Notes: generated by a model from the letters alone, not told the origin. Positions 17,064 through 27,098 are shown, numbered from the stretch's first letter. The stretch: DNA of 64,000 nt from Leisingera methylohalidivorans DSM 14336 (GCF_000511355.1 NC_023135.1:3710838-3774837); one strand, 5' to 3'. A program made the numbers and translations.

Positions 17064-17810
17064 ATGCGGCTGGCAGGAAAGACCGCGATCGTGACCGGCG
17101 GCGCCTCGGGCTTTGGCGCCGGGATTGCGCGCAAGTTCCTGGCGGAAGGCGCCCGGGTGATGATTGCCGACATCAATGGCGCCGCGGCAGCGGAACTGGC
17201 CGCCGAGCTGGGCAGCAACGCCACCGCCCATCAGGTGGATGTCTCCGGCGGCGCCTCGGTCAATGCGATGGCAGAGGCCGCGCTTGCCGCCTTTGGCCAC
17301 CTCGACATCCTGGTCAACAATGCCGGGGTCACCCATCTGCCTGCCCCTTTGGAGGACATCGCCGAGGAGGATTTCGACCGGGTGATGGCGGTCAACATGA
17401 AATCCGTCTACCTGACCGCCCGCGCCCTGGTGCCGCATATGAAGGCGCGGCAGACCGGCGTGATCCTGAATGTCGCCTCCACCGCCGGCGTGTCGCCGCG
17501 GCCCAACCTCAACTGGTACAATGCCTCCAAGGGCTGGATGATCACCGCCACCAAAACCATGGCGGTGGAACTGGCTCCGCACGGCGTGCGGGCCAATGCG
17601 ATCAACCCGGTGGCCGGGGAAACGCCGCTGTTGAAGACCTTTATGGGCGAAGATACCCCGGAAATGCGCGCCAAATTCCTGTCGACCATCCCCATCGGCC
17701 GCTTTTCCACCCCCGAGGACATGGGCAACGCGGCCTGTTACCTGTGTTCGGACGAGGCCGGCATGGTGACCGGAGTGGCAATGGAAGTGGACGGAGGACG
17801 CTGCATATGA
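17064..17810 (+). CDS. Short-chain dehydrogenase/reductase (SDR family)
   Basis: 248 residues, a classical SDR. The cofactor motif TGGASGFGAGI (11-21) is followed by an acidic residue in MIADINGA, which favours NAD(H). NNAGVTH is at about 85-91, and the catalytic Ser139, Tyr152 and Lys156 lie in NVASTAG and WYNASKG. The C-terminus YLCSDEAGMVTGVAMEVDGGRCI is typical. The substrate is unknown. GGAGG precedes the ATG at 17064. The stop overlaps the cupin gene start (ATGA), so the two are translationally coupled. Confidence 0.9.
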   Translation: MRLAGKTAIVTGGASGFGAGIARKFLAEGARVMIADINGAAAAELAAELGSNATAHQVDVSGGASVNAMAEAALAAFGHLDILVNNAGVTHLPAPLEDIAEEDFDRVMAVNMKSVYLTARALVPHMKARQTGVILNVASTAGVSPRPNLNWYNASKGWMITATKTMAVELAPHGVRANAINPVAGETPLLKTFMGEDTPEMRAKFLSTIPIGRFSTPEDMGNAACYLCSDEAGMVTGVAMEVDGGRCI

Positions 17811-18160
17811 CCCCCGTGAACCTGGCTGAGAAACTGGCAATGTTCTCCAGCCATTGGGACCCGCGGGTGGTGGCGGACTATAATGGCAATGACGTGATGG
17901 TGGTGAAGTTCCAGGGTGAATTTCCCTTCCATCAGCATCCGGGCACCGATGATTTTTTCCTGGTTCTGGAGGGCGAAATGGTGATGGATATCGAAGGCCT
18001 GCCGCCGCGGACCGTCCGCGCGGGCGAGCTGTTCATTGTGCCCAAGGGCGTCAGCCACCGCCCGCGCGCCGAACAGGAATGCAAGGTGCTGCTGATCGAG
18101 CCCAACGGCGAGCCGAACACAGGCGATCCGGCGACGGCAGCCCCTAAGCCCCGTATTTAG
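17807..18160 (+). CDS. Single-domain cupin protein
   Basis: 117 residues. The first cupin motif is seen in FPFHQHPGTDDFFLVLEGEMVMDI, with two His and a Glu as likely metal ligands. The second is in AGELFIVPKGVSHRPRAEQECKVLLIEP, with the third His. Proteins of this type are small metal-binding enzymes or sensors, and the function is not predictable. It starts four bases inside the SDR gene end and probably acts on the same pathway. A weak terminator follows. Confidence 0.85.
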   Translation: MTPVNLAEKLAMFSSHWDPRVVADYNGNDVMVVKFQGEFPFHQHPGTDDFFLVLEGEMVMDIEGLPPRTVRAGELFIVPKGVSHRPRAEQECKVLLIEPNGEPNTGDPATAAPKPRI

Positions 18161-18182
18161 ACAGCCTGAAACCGGCTGTTTC
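18161..18182 (+). terminator. Possible weak terminator after the cupin gene
   Basis: ACAGCC (18161-18166) pairs with GGCTGT (18174-18179), followed by TTTC, immediately after the cupin stop. Short stem; moderate support. Confidence 0.4.
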
Positions 18183-18254
18183 ACCATTCCCGAACTACGC
18201 GCGCCGCAGTCAGCCCTCACCTGCGGGCTTCGGCCAAGCAAAGGACTGCCCGAT

Positions 18255-19277
18255 ATGATCCCCGGCCCCCGAAATCTGATCACTGACGTCCCCGGCATCC
18301 TGGTCGGCAATGCGCAGGATACGGTGCTGAAGTCCGGCACGACGGTGCTGACATCGGACAGGCCTTTCACCGCATCCGTGCATGTGATGGGCGGTGCACC
18401 GGGGACGCGGGAGACGGACCTGCTGGCGCCGGACAAATCGGTGGCAAAGATCGACGCGCTGGTGCTGTCCGGCGGCTCGGCCTTTGGGCTGGATGCCTGC
18501 TCCGGCGTGATGGATGCGCTGCACAGCCAGGGCCGCGGCTTTCCGGTCGGCCCGGCACGGGTGCCGCTGGTGCCGGGCGCGATCCTGTTCGATCTGCTGA
18601 ACGGCGGCGACAAGGCATGGGAGGAAAATCCCTACCGCGCCCTGGGCCGGGCGGCGTTCAAGGCCGCGGCAGGGGCGTTTGATCTTGGCACTTTTGGTGC
18701 GGGCACAGGCGCGCTGACTGCGATGCTCAAGGGCGGGCTGGGATCGGCCTCGCTGGTGCTGGACAGCGGCGTGACCGTGGGGGCGCTGGTGGCCGCCAAC
18801 CCGCTGGGCGCTGTCACCACGCCGGGTGAACGGCATTTCTGGGCGGCACCGTTTGAAATCGGGGATGAATTCGGCGGATTGGGCCCGGATCCCGCAGCCG
18901 GGCTGGGCCGCAGCCCGGAGAGCCGCAAACTGGCCGCCATGCAGACGCTGGGCAATGCCCCCCTGCCGGAAGAGCGCGCCAATACCACCATCGCCATTGT
19001 CGCCACCGATGCCGCACTCAGCAAGGCGCAGTGCCAGCGGCTGGCCACCGCCGCCCATGACGGCATCGGCCGCGCCATCGTTCCGGCCCACGCGCCCGGC
19101 GACGGCGATCTGGTCTTTGCCGCCAGCACCGGCGCCCGCGCCCTGGACCACCCGGATGCGGACCTTGGGCCGGTCTGCCATGCCGCCGCGCTGTGCCTCA
19201 GCCGCGCCATCGCCCGCGCGATCTCTCACGCCCGCCCGGACCCCGGCGATCTGCTGCCCTGCTGGGCAGTGCCCTGA
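18255..19277 (+). CDS. P1 family peptidase (DmpA/BapA-like, self-processing Ntn fold)
   Basis: 340 residues. The N-terminus GPRNLITDVPGILVGNAQD and LVLSGGSAFGLDACSGVMDAL are typical of the P1/S58 peptidase family. The expected autocleavage site is in ERANTTIAIVATDAALSK, where Thr244 would become the N-terminal nucleophile. The C-terminal FAASTGA and GPVCHAAALCLSRAI also fit. Family members include L-aminopeptidase/D-amidase DmpA and beta-aminopeptidases; the substrate is not predictable. The gene stands alone, 94 bases after the cupin gene. Confidence 0.9.
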   Translation: MIPGPRNLITDVPGILVGNAQDTVLKSGTTVLTSDRPFTASVHVMGGAPGTRETDLLAPDKSVAKIDALVLSGGSAFGLDACSGVMDALHSQGRGFPVGPARVPLVPGAILFDLLNGGDKAWEENPYRALGRAAFKAAAGAFDLGTFGAGTGALTAMLKGGLGSASLVLDSGVTVGALVAANPLGAVTTPGERHFWAAPFEIGDEFGGLGPDPAAGLGRSPESRKLAAMQTLGNAPLPEERANTTIAIVATDAALSKAQCQRLATAAHDGIGRAIVPAHAPGDGDLVFAASTGARALDHPDADLGPVCHAAALCLSRAIARAISHARPDPGDLLPCWAVP

Positions 19278-19386
19278 AAATCTGCAACTTCCTGCCATGA
19301 CATTGATGCGCGTCAAACTGCCGGTTGACACCGCCGGCTATTGGATCATGAGTCAAACCTGCCAACTCAAAACCGGAGCAAGCAAT

Positions 19387-19848
19387 ATGAAACTTCTCGT
19401 GACAGCCGCCGTTTTCGGCCTCCTCGCCGCCCCAGCCTTTGCCGAAGGCGACCCGGCTAAGGGTGAGAAGGGGTTCAACAAATGCAAATCCTGCCACACG
19501 GTCGTTTCGGACGACGGCGATGTGATCGTGAAGGGCGGTAAGACCGGCCCCAATCTGTGGGGCCTGGCAGGCCGCACCGCGGGCAGCGTTGAAGGCTTCA
19601 AATACAGCGATGACCTGGTTGCGGCAGGCGAAGCCGGGCTGGTCTGGGACGAAGAGAAGTTCATCGGCTTCACCACCGACCCCAAGAAATTCCTGCAGGC
19701 CGAAACCGGCAACGCCAAGGCCAAGTCGAAAATGTCCTTCCGCCTGAAGAAGGGCGGCGAGGATATCTTTGCCTTCCTGGCCGGCCACGGCCCGGCGCCG
19801 GCGGAGGAAGCCGCAACCGAGGAAGCCGCAGAAGCCGCTTCCGAGTAA
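19387..19848 (+). CDS. Class I c-type cytochrome (c550/c2 type), periplasmic
   Basis: 153 residues. The signal peptide ends AFA at residue 19. The haem site CKSCH is at 33-37 and the likely axial Met is Met116 in KSKMSFRLKK. Insertions around GPNLWGLAGRTAGSVEGFKYS and a lysine-rich surface fit the large c2/c550 cytochromes of Paracoccus/Rhodobacter that shuttle electrons between the bc1 complex and oxidases or periplasmic reductases. The tail is an acidic low-complexity extension (EEAATEEAAEAASE). The start at 19387 is preferred because it begins the signal peptide and has GGAG upstream. An intrinsic terminator follows. Confidence 0.92.
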   Translation: MKLLVTAAVFGLLAAPAFAEGDPAKGEKGFNKCKSCHTVVSDDGDVIVKGGKTGPNLWGLAGRTAGSVEGFKYSDDLVAAGEAGLVWDEEKFIGFTTDPKKFLQAETGNAKAKSKMSFRLKKGGEDIFAFLAGHGPAPAEEAATEEAAEAASE

Positions 19849-19871
19849 GGCCTTTCCGGCAGAACGGCCAC

Positions 19872-19900
19872 AAAGCCGCGGCATTTGCGCCGCGGCTTTT
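19872..19900 (+). terminator. Intrinsic terminator after the cytochrome c gene
   Basis: GCCGCGGC / GCCGCGGC stem with a 6-base loop, flanked by AAA and TTTT, 24 bases after the stop. Confidence 0.85.
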
Positions 19901-19998
19901 CGCGTAATTGCTTTCGTCACCCGCAGAGGTTAGCGGTAGAAGCCAGGCCATCGCAGTTGCGGCAGGCCGCGCCACAAAAGAACCGTCATGGACACAGC

Positions 19999-20541
19999 AT
20001 GAGCCACATGATCCCCGCCTGGGTGAACGGCGATTTGACACCGGTGGACAAGCTTGCCGCGCATGAGCGCGGACTGAAGCACAAGGCGGTGTCCGTCTTT
20101 GTGGTCAAAGGCGTGGATATCCTGATGCAGCGCCGGGCGATGGGCAAATACCACACGCCCGGCCTCTGGGCGAACACCTGCTGCACCCACCCGATGTGGG
20201 ATGAACAGCCGTCGGCCTGCGCCGTGCGGCGGATGCGTGAGGAGCTGGGGCTGACGGGCCTCTATCCCGAGTTCCGCCATCACCTGGAATACCGCGCCGA
20301 TGTCGGCAATGGCCTGATCGAGCATGAGGCTGTTGATGTCTTTCTGGCCCATGCCCACCGCCCCGTGACCATCACCCCCGACCCGGATGAGGTGATGGAG
20401 ACCCGCTGGGTCGATTATCATGACCTCTTGGCCGAAGTGAGCCGCCACCCGGAGCGTTTCACGCCGTGGCTGAAAATCTATCTGCACAACTATGCGGATG
20501 TGATTTTCGGGCCTGACCTGATGATCACCGGGCGGCGCTGA
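19999..20541 (+). CDS. idi: Isopentenyl-diphosphate delta-isomerase, type 1
   Basis: 180 residues with the Nudix-like type 1 fold. TPGLWANTCCTHPMWDE contains the catalytic cysteine (Cys62 by alignment with NSVCGHP of E. coli) and a metal-binding His. CAVRRMREELGL is the Nudix-like helix, and IEHEAVDVFLAH carries the catalytic Glu. It interconverts IPP and DMAPP. The start at 19999 or the Met three codons later are both possible; the Shine-Dalgarno is weak. The gene stands alone between a terminator and the monooxygenase gene, not in a photosynthesis cluster as in some relatives. Confidence 0.94.
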   Translation: MSHMIPAWVNGDLTPVDKLAAHERGLKHKAVSVFVVKGVDILMQRRAMGKYHTPGLWANTCCTHPMWDEQPSACAVRRMREELGLTGLYPEFRHHLEYRADVGNGLIEHEAVDVFLAHAHRPVTITPDPDEVMETRWVDYHDLLAEVSRHPERFTPWLKIYLHNYADVIFGPDLMITGRR

Positions 20542-20619
20542 CCGCTTTCCCTTTTTGCCAGCTTGCCCGCGGCCGCGCGCCGTGGTTATCTGCCTGCACA
20601 AATAGGGAGTATACTTACT

Positions 20620-21876
20620 ATGTCCATTCTCATCGCCGGCGGCGGCATAGCCGGGCTGTCACTCGGGCTCACACTGCATCAGATCGGTGTGCCGTTCCGC
20701 ATCTTTGAGGCGGCCCGGGAACTGAAGCCGATGGGCGTCGGTATCAACCTGCAGCCCAATGCAGTGCGGGAGCTGCTGGATCTGGGGCTGGAGGCGGAGC
20801 TGGACGCCATCGGCGTGCGGACCCGGCAGCTGGGGTTTTACAGCAAACTGGGCCGGACCATCTGGGAGGAGCCCCGCGGCACCAGCGCGGGCTATGCCTG
20901 GCCGCAGTTCTCGGTGCACCGGGGCGAATTGCAAATGCTGCTGTACCGCGCGCTGGCAGAGCGCGCCGGGCCGGAGTGCATCGAAACCGGCGCCCGGGCG
21001 GCCGGGTTTGAAAACACCGCGGGCGGCGCCGCTTTGCTGCTGGCGGACGGACGGCGGGTTGACGGTTCCCTGGTGATAGCGGCGGATGGCATCCACTCCG
21101 CCCTGCGCGCGCAAATGGTGCCGGAGGAGGGCGCCCCGGTCTGGAACGGCCGCATCCTGTGGCGCGCCACCGCCCGCGCGCCTGCCTTCAAGGGCGGCGC
21201 GGCGATGGCGATGATCGGGCACGACCATTTGCGGCTGGTGGCCTATCCGATCTCGGCCCCGGACGCGGCGGGCCGCGTCGCAATGAACTGGATTGCGGAA
21301 AAGAGCTTTGACCCTTCCGCGCCCTGGCGCCGGGAGGACTGGAACCGGCCTGCGGATATCAATGACTTCCTGCCCGACTTCGCGGAATGGCGGTTCGGCT
21401 GGATCGATGTGCCGGCGCTGATCCGCGGGGCGGAGGTTGTCTATGAATACCCGATGGTGGACCGTGATCCGCTGGACAGCTGGACGACCGGCAATGTGAC
21501 CCTGATGGGCGACGCGGCGCATCCGACCTATCCGGTCGGGTCGAACGGCGCCAGCCAGGCCATCGTCGATGCGCGGGTGATCGGTGCGCGGCTGCTGGAA
21601 CACGGCGTGACGGCAAAGGCGCTGCAGGCCTATGAGGCAGAGCTGCGCCCGCTGACCACAGCGGTGGGGCGTGCCAATCGCGCAGGCAGCGGGCCGGACG
21701 GGGTGCTGCAGCGGGTCGAGGATCTCTGCGGCGGCAACTTCAGGGATATCGGCGAGGTGATCCCGCAGGCGGAGCTGGCCGCCCATGCCGCCAAATACAA
21801 GTCGATTGCCGGCTTTTCCATCGAGGGGCTGAACGCCCGCCCCCCGACCATACCCACAGGCGCCCGCGTCAGCTGA
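20620..21876 (+). CDS. FAD-dependent monooxygenase (PhzS / aromatic hydroxylase type)
   Basis: 418 residues. The dinucleotide-binding GGGIAGLSLGLTL (about 6-18), DG motif VIAADGIHSALR and second FAD motif LMGDAAHPTYPVGSNGASQAI are those of group A flavoprotein monooxygenases. PIGSNGASQA-type sequence and an overall length near 400 resemble 5-methylphenazine-1-carboxylate 1-monooxygenase (PhzS). There are no phenazine genes nearby, so the substrate here is unknown. The ATG at 20620 has GGGAG about 10 bases upstream. It is convergent with glpK. Confidence 0.88.
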   Translation: MSILIAGGGIAGLSLGLTLHQIGVPFRIFEAARELKPMGVGINLQPNAVRELLDLGLEAELDAIGVRTRQLGFYSKLGRTIWEEPRGTSAGYAWPQFSVHRGELQMLLYRALAERAGPECIETGARAAGFENTAGGAALLLADGRRVDGSLVIAADGIHSALRAQMVPEEGAPVWNGRILWRATARAPAFKGGAAMAMIGHDHLRLVAYPISAPDAAGRVAMNWIAEKSFDPSAPWRREDWNRPADINDFLPDFAEWRFGWIDVPALIRGAEVVYEYPMVDRDPLDSWTTGNVTLMGDAAHPTYPVGSNGASQAIVDARVIGARLLEHGVTAKALQAYEAELRPLTTAVGRANRAGSGPDGVLQRVEDLCGGNFRDIGEVIPQAELAAHAAKYKSIAGFSIEGLNARPPTIPTGARVS

Positions 21877-22017
21877 GGCCCGCCCGCGGCCAGCCGCGGG
21901 TCAAGGGCGGCGCAGCCGCCGTGCCGCAGGCTCGGTTCCCCGTTGAGGCGCGGATGGGCGGACACACAGTTGGAAAGGCGCATTGAAGGGCAGTCCTGCC
22001 CTTCAATCGCTTCTCAG

Positions 22018-22048
22018 TAAAAAAGAAAACGCCGCGCAAAGCGCGGCG
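22018..22048 (-). terminator. Intrinsic terminator downstream of glpK
   Basis: On the minus strand an 8 bp stem (CGCCGCGC / GCGCGGCG) with loop TTT is followed by TTTTCTTTTTT. It lies about 80 bases after the glpK stop and also sits at the end of the convergent monooxygenase gene. Confidence 0.8.
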
Positions 22049-22050
22049 CC

Positions 22051-22103
22051 ACGCCCAACTGTGATGCACATTCTGTGAATGGGCAGCAGCAGGCGGGAGC
22101 CCC
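22051..22103 (+). repeat. Dispersed ~51 bp intergenic element, copy 3
   Basis: Left end GCCCAACTG, middle an AT-richer segment with CACATTC / GAATGGG-type partial pairing, right end GGCGGGAGCCC. Left-to-right distance is 50 bases, against 51 in the two other copies. It directly follows the glpK terminator. Confidence 0.5.
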
Positions 22104-22126
22104 CGCCCTGCCCTATCTCACCGCGG

Positions 22127-23617
22127 TCAGACCCCGATCACCGCCTGCACGGCACGCTGCCAGCGGGCATAGGCCGCCTGGCGGGCCGCAGGCTGCATCA
22201 GCGGCACGAACTGGCGGTCGAGCTTCCAAGTATCGGCAAAACCGGTCTGGTCCGGATAGATCCCGGCCCGCATCCCCGCCAGCCAGGCCGCGCCCAGCGC
22301 GGTGGTTTCCTGCATCACCGGGCGGTCGACCGCGGCCCCCAGCAGGTCGGCGAGGCTTTGCATGGTCCAGTCGCTGGCGCTCATGCCGCCATCGACGCGC
22401 AGGGTCACGGTGTGGTGGCTGTCGTCCTCCCAGTCAGCCCGCATCGCCTCATACAGATCGCGGGTCTGATAGGCGACGCTTTGCAGGGCTGCGCGGGCAA
22501 ATTCCGCCGGGCCGGAATTGCGGGTGAGGCCGAACACCGCGCCGCGGCACTCCGGCTGCCAGTAAGGCGCGCCAAGGCCGGTGAAGGCGGGCACCAGAAT
22601 CACGTCCTGGCCCGGATCCGCCCGCAGCGCCAGTTCGCCCGAGTCGGATGCCTGTTCGATGATCCCCAGCCCGTCGCGCAGCCATTGCACCGCGGCCCCG
22701 GCGATGAAGATCGAACCTTCCAGCGCGTAGGTCGGCTTGCCATCCAGCTGATAGGCGATGGTGGTCAGCATCCGGTTCTTCGACACAACCGGCGCATCGC
22801 CGGTGTTCAACAGGGCAAAACAGCCGGTGCCATAGGTCGATTTCATCATCCCCGGGCGGAAGCAGGCCTGGCCGATGGTGGCCGCCTGCTGGTCGCCGGC
22901 CACGCCCAGAATCGGAACAGCGCCGCCCAGGATCTCCGGATCGGTGGTGCCGAAATCGGCAGCGCTGTCCTTCACCTCCGGCAGCATCTGCTGCGGCACC
23001 TCCAAAAGGTCGCTGATGGTGCGGCTCCAGCGGCCCTTGCGGATGTCATACATCAGCGTGCGCGCGGCATTGGTGGCATCGGTCACATGCGACGCACCGC
23101 CGGTGAGGCGCCAGATCAGGAAGCTGTCCACCGTGCCGAACAGCAGATCCCCCGCCGCCGCCCTGTCCCGCGCGCCAGGCACCAGGTCGAGGATCCACTT
23201 CACCTTGGTGCCGGAGAAATAGGGATCGAGCAGCAGCCCGGTGCGGTCGATCACCACGTTCTCATGGCCGTCCTGACGCAGCTGCTCGCAAATGGCGGCG
23301 GTGCGGCGGTCCTGCCAGACGATGGCATTGTGGATCGCCTTGCCGCTGGCCTTGTCCCAGACCACGGTGGTTTCGCGCTGGTTGGTGATGCCAATGCCGG
23401 CGATCTCGGCAGCAGTGACATCCAGGTCCGCCATCACCTTGCGGCAGACCGCGACGGTGGTGTCCCAGATCTCCTCAGGGTCGTGCTCCACCCAGCCCGC
23501 CTGCGGGTAGTGCTGGGCAAACTCCTGCTGTGCGGTCCCCGCGACCTGCATTCCCGCATCAAACAGGATTGCCCGGGTCGACGTGGTGCCCTGATCAATT
23601 GCCAGAATATAGGTCAT
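22127..23617 (-). CDS. glpK: Glycerol kinase
   Basis: 496 residues, the usual length. The FGGY-family N-terminus [17 protein letters not shown] binds phosphate. Substrate-contact stretches include [17 protein letters not shown] and WQDRRT, with [12 protein letters not shown] and FTGLGAPYW later and [21 protein letters not shown] in the C-terminal domain. It phosphorylates glycerol to glycerol-3-phosphate in the cytoplasm. GGAGGG lies upstream of the ATG. No glpF, glpD or glp transporter genes are adjacent, so it appears as a single-gene unit with its own terminator. Confidence 0.96.
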   Translation of the reverse strand: MTYILAIDQGTTSTRAILFDAGMQVAGTAQQEFAQHYPQAGWVEHDPEEIWDTTVAVCRKVMADLDVTAAEIAGIGITNQRETTVVWDKASGKAIHNAIVWQDRRTAAICEQLRQDGHENVVIDRTGLLLDPYFSGTKVKWILDLVPGARDRAAAGDLLFGTVDSFLIWRLTGGASHVTDATNAARTLMYDIRKGRWSRTISDLLEVPQQMLPEVKDSAADFGTTDPEILGGAVPILGVAGDQQAATIGQACFRPGMMKSTYGTGCFALLNTGDAPVVSKNRMLTTIAYQLDGKPTYALEGSIFIAGAAVQWLRDGLGIIEQASDSGELALRADPGQDVILVPAFTGLGAPYWQPECRGAVFGLTRNSGPAEFARAALQSVAYQTRDLYEAMRADWEDDSHHTVTLRVDGGMSASDWTMQSLADLLGAAVDRPVMQETTALGAAWLAGMRAGIYPDQTGFADTWKLDRQFVPLMQPAARQAAYARWQRAVQAVIGV

Positions 23618-23684
23618 CTGCTGCCCTCCAGTCTCCTCTGACCGGGGAGCATAAACGCAAATGTGTTACCGCTGCCAGCCCCTA

Positions 23685-24557
23685 CTAAGATTTTAGTTGA
23701 AGAACTTCGATATTGTCGATCAGCCGGATGTTTCCCATCCAGGCGGCAGCCAGCAGACGGGCGGGCCGGGCGGGTGCTTCCAGGGCTTCCAGCGTCCCGG
23801 CGCAGCGCAGGTCGAAATACTCCACATCGCCGAACCCGCTCTCGGCCAGTGTTTTGCGCGCGGCAGCCTCGAGCGGCGCCCAGGGTTCTCCCGCCGATGC
23901 CTTGGCAGCGGCCTCCCGCATTGCCGCATTCAGAGCGGCCGCCCGCGCCAGCTGATCCGCGGACAGGCGCAGATTGCGCGAGGACATCGCCAGCCCCGAC
24001 GCCTCGCGCACCGTCTCGCAGCCGACGACTTCGATCGGGATATCCAGGTCGCGGGCCATCCGGGTCACCACCATCAGCTGCTGGTAATCCTTCTGGCCGA
24101 AAAACGCCTTGTCCGCGCTGGTCTGCAGGAACAGCTTGGCCACCACCGTAGCCACCCCGTCGAAATGGCCGGGGCGGAAGGGCCCTTCCATCACATCGGT
24201 GATGCTGCCGCCGACCGAGACATTGGTGGCATAGCCGTCCGGGTAGATCTGATCCGGGTCCGGGACATAGATCAGATCCACCCCCAGATGCGCGAGCTTT
24301 TGCGCGTCGTCAGCTTCGGTCCGGGGATAGTTTTCCAGGTCTTCCGGCGTGTTGAACTGCTTGGGGTTCACGAAGATCGTCACAATCACCCGGTCGCAGG
24401 ACGCCTTGGCCGCTTCAGCCAGAGACAAATGGCCCGCATGCAGCGCGCCCATGGTCGGCACCAGGCCGATGGTCTCGCCGTTGCGGCGCCAGTCCGCGGT
24501 CTTGGCGCGCAAATCGGACAGGCGGCGCAGGATCGGTGCAGTCATGTCGGAAGTCAT
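23685..24557 (-). CDS. panC: Pantoate--beta-alanine ligase
   Basis: 290 residues. [16 protein letters not shown] contains the HIGH-like nucleotide-binding motif, and [31 protein letters not shown] and MSSRNLRLS (the KMSKS-like loop) are the classical PanC motifs. It makes pantothenate from pantoate and beta-alanine with ATP. The ATG at 24557 overlaps the panB stop (ATGA), which decides the start over a Met four codons later. panB and panC form a two-gene operon. Confidence 0.96.
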   Translation of the reverse strand: MTSDMTAPILRRLSDLRAKTADWRRNGETIGLVPTMGALHAGHLSLAEAAKASCDRVIVTIFVNPKQFNTPEDLENYPRTEADDAQKLAHLGVDLIYVPDPDQIYPDGYATNVSVGGSITDVMEGPFRPGHFDGVATVVAKLFLQTSADKAFFGQKDYQQLMVVTRMARDLDIPIEVVGCETVREASGLAMSSRNLRLSADQLARAAALNAAMREAAAKASAGEPWAPLEAAARKTLAESGFGDVEYFDLRCAGTLEALEAPARPARLLAAAWMGNIRLIDNIEVLQLKS

Positions 24558-25414
24558 CCTTTCGAGGGCGCTTTGACGGCGGTGGCTTTGCCCGCGGGCG
24601 CCTGATCGGCAAAGACGTGTTCCGCCGCCGGAAAAGCGCGCGCCCGCACTTCGGCGGAATATTCGGCAATGCCTGCCTCGGCCAGCGGGCCCAGATCGGC
24701 GTAACGCTTCACGAACTTCGGTTTGAAGGCGGTGAAAAAGCCCAGCATGTCGTCAACCACCAGGATCTGCCCGTCGCAGCCGGCACTGGCGCCGATGCCG
24801 ATGGTGGGAATGGCAAGCTCGGCGGTGATGCTGTCGGCCAGCTTTTGCGGCACCTTTTCCAGCACCACCGAGAACGCCCCGGCCTCCGCCACGGCACGTG
24901 CATCCGCCAGAACCGCCTCCGCTTGCGCATCGCGGCCCTGCACCTTGTAGCCGCCCAGGGTGTTGATCGACTGAGGCGTCAGGCCGATATGCGCCATCAC
25001 CGGGATGCCGCGCTTGACCAGAAAGCGGATGGTCTCGGCCATCTCGACGCCGCCTTCCAGCTTGACCGCGGCGCAGCCGGTCTCGGCCATCAGCCGGGCG
25101 GCATTGCGGAACGCCTGCTGCGGGCCTTCCTCGTAGGACCCGAACGGCATGTCGATGACCAGCATCGCCTGTTCCAGCCCGCGCGCCACCGCCTGACCGT
25201 GCATAATCATCATCTCCATCGTCACGCCCAGGGTCGAGGTCAGACCGTGCAGCACCATGCCGACGCTGTCGCCGACCAGCACGAAATCGCAGTGCTTGTC
25301 CATCAGCCGCGCCATCGGCGTGGTATAGGCTGTCAGGCTCACCAGCGGCGTGCCGCCTTTGCGGGCCCGGATGTCTTCGGCGTTGGGCGCCTGTTTTTTG
25401 GCTGTTGCGCTCAT
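24554..25414 (-). CDS. panB: 3-methyl-2-oxobutanoate hydroxymethyltransferase
   Basis: 286 residues from the ATG at 25414. Conserved motifs include [34 protein letters not shown] (metal-binding Asp in GDS), [26 protein letters not shown] and [20 protein letters not shown]. It transfers a hydroxymethyl group from methylene-tetrahydrofolate to ketoisovalerate, the first step towards pantothenate. A longer upstream frame is not family-like. It is translationally coupled to panC and divergent from the ABC transporter substrate-binding gene, with 164 bases between the two starts. Confidence 0.96.
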   Translation of the reverse strand: MSATAKKQAPNAEDIRARKGGTPLVSLTAYTTPMARLMDKHCDFVLVGDSVGMVLHGLTSTLGVTMEMMIMHGQAVARGLEQAMLVIDMPFGSYEEGPQQAFRNAARLMAETGCAAVKLEGGVEMAETIRFLVKRGIPVMAHIGLTPQSINTLGGYKVQGRDAQAEAVLADARAVAEAGAFSVVLEKVPQKLADSITAELAIPTIGIGASAGCDGQILVVDDMLGFFTAFKPKFVKRYADLGPLAEAGIAEYSAEVRARAFPAAEHVFADQAPAGKATAVKAPSKG

Positions 25415-25578
25415 GGTGTCCTGTCCGCGGTTCAAGAGTGGACACGGATTATCAATTAACGCCGCGTGCTTCCAGTGCGCGAAATGCCGCCCGGCCTTGA
25501 TTACGCTTGGGAAAAGGGGAAACTCGTTTCCAATAGGCGCCATAACCGGCCCGTAATTTGCACACAGGGAGTTTTCCG

Positions 25579-27057
25579 ATGGCTTTCAGATCCTACGTTT
25601 TCGCCGCCGGTTCGGCGCTTGCACTGGCGGCAGGCAGCGCCTGGGCCAAGGACAGCGTCACCATTGCGCTGCAGCTGGAGCCGCCGCATCTGGACCCGAC
25701 CAGCGCCGCGGCTCAGGCCATCGACTCGGTGGTTTACAGCAACATCTTCGAAGGGCTGACCCGGTTCATGGGCGATGGATCTGTGGTGCCCGGCCTGGCC
25801 GAAAGCTGGGAAATTTCCGAAGACGGCACGGTCTATACCTTTCGCCTGCGTGCGGGCGTGACCTTTCATGACGGCAGCGCGATGGATGCGGAGGACGTGA
25901 AATTCTCGCTCGACCGCGCCCGCGCCGACGACAGCACCAACGCGCAAAAGACACTGTTCGAGGGGATTTCATCGGTGGAGGCGGTGGATCCGCATACCGT
26001 CAAAGTCACGCTGGACGCCCCGAACGGCGGTTTCCTGTTCAATCTTGCCTGGGGCGATGCGGTGATTGTCGCGTCCGAAAGCATCGAAGACATCAAGACC
26101 GCCCCGGTCGGCACTGGCGCCTATACCTTCCAGGAATGGGTGCAGGGCGACCGGATCAGCCTGGCCCGCAATCCGGAGTATTGGGGCGAACAGCCCGCAC
26201 TGGCGTCGGCCACCTTCAAATTCATCTCCGACCCGACCGCTGCGTTTGCCGCGATGATGGCCGAGGATATCGACGCCTTCGATAATTTCCCGGCACCGGA
26301 AAACCTGCCGCAGTTTGCGGCCGATCCGCGGTTCCAGGTGCTGGTCGGGTCAACCGAGGGCGAGACGATCCTGTCGATCAACAACAAGCAGCCGCCGTTT
26401 GATGATCTGCGCGTGCGCCAGGCGGTGGCCCATGCCATTGACCGGCAGGCGATCATAGACGGCGCGATGTTCGGCTATGGCACCCCCATCGGCAGCCATT
26501 TTGCGCCGCACAACCCGGCCTACACAGACCTGACCGGCAATTCTGCCCATGACCCGGAACAGGCCAAGGCGCTGCTGGCCGAAGCTGGCCTTGCCGAGGG
26601 TTTCGAAACCACCCTGCACCTGCCGCCGCCCTCCTATGCCCGCCGCGGCGGGGAGATTGTGGCCGCGCAGCTGGCCGCAGTGGGGATTAAGGCCGAGATC
26701 ATCAACGTGGAATGGGCGCAATGGCTGGAAACAGTTTTCCGCGGCAAGAACTTCGGCCTGTCCATCGTCAGCCATACCGAGCCGATGGACATCGGCATCT
26801 ATGCCCGGCCCGATTACTACTTTCAGTATGACAGCAAAGCCTTTCAGGAGCTGATGGCCAAGCTGAACGCCACCACTGATCCCGACGCCCGCACCGCGCT
26901 GCTGCAGAAGGCGCAAGAGATGATTTCGGCGGATTATGTCAACGGCTACCTGTTCCAGCTGGCCAAGCTGGGCGTGGCCAAGGCCGGGCTGCAAGGGCTG
27001 TGGGAGAACGCCCCCACCGCCGCCATCGACCTGACCGCGATCAGCTGGGCAGAGTAG
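25579..27057 (+). CDS. ABC transporter substrate-binding protein, peptide/nickel family 5
   Basis: 492 residues. The signal peptide (about 1-24) ends SAWA. The mature start [20 protein letters not shown] and the stretch [46 protein letters not shown] are typical of SBP family 5 (DppA/OppA type). [33 protein letters not shown] is the second conserved core. It captures an oligopeptide-like ligand in the periplasm for the permeases at 28.4-30.2 kb. GGGAG precedes the ATG at 25579. An oppositely oriented deacetylase gene separates it from the permease genes, so it has its own promoter or a differently controlled transcript. Confidence 0.92.
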   Translation: MAFRSYVFAAGSALALAAGSAWAKDSVTIALQLEPPHLDPTSAAAQAIDSVVYSNIFEGLTRFMGDGSVVPGLAESWEISEDGTVYTFRLRAGVTFHDGSAMDAEDVKFSLDRARADDSTNAQKTLFEGISSVEAVDPHTVKVTLDAPNGGFLFNLAWGDAVIVASESIEDIKTAPVGTGAYTFQEWVQGDRISLARNPEYWGEQPALASATFKFISDPTAAFAAMMAEDIDAFDNFPAPENLPQFAADPRFQVLVGSTEGETILSINNKQPPFDDLRVRQAVAHAIDRQAIIDGAMFGYGTPIGSHFAPHNPAYTDLTGNSAHDPEQAKALLAEAGLAEGFETTLHLPPPSYARRGGEIVAAQLAAVGIKAEIINVEWAQWLETVFRGKNFGLSIVSHTEPMDIGIYARPDYYFQYDSKAFQELMAKLNATTDPDARTALLQKAQEMISADYVNGYLFQLAKLGVAKAGLQGLWENAPTAAIDLTAISWAE

Positions 27058-27078
27058 AGCCTGTAATGCAAGAAAACC

Positions 27079-27098
27079 GCCCGGCCGATAGGCCGGGT
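27079..27098 (-). terminator. GATA-loop hairpin between convergent genes
   Basis: An 8-9 bp stem (CCCGGCC / GGCCGGG core) reading GATA in the loop on the plus strand. On the minus strand it is followed by GGTTTTCTT, so it can end transcription of the deacetylase gene, whose stop it touches. It is a near-identical twin of the hairpin at 11344-11363. Confidence 0.65.
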
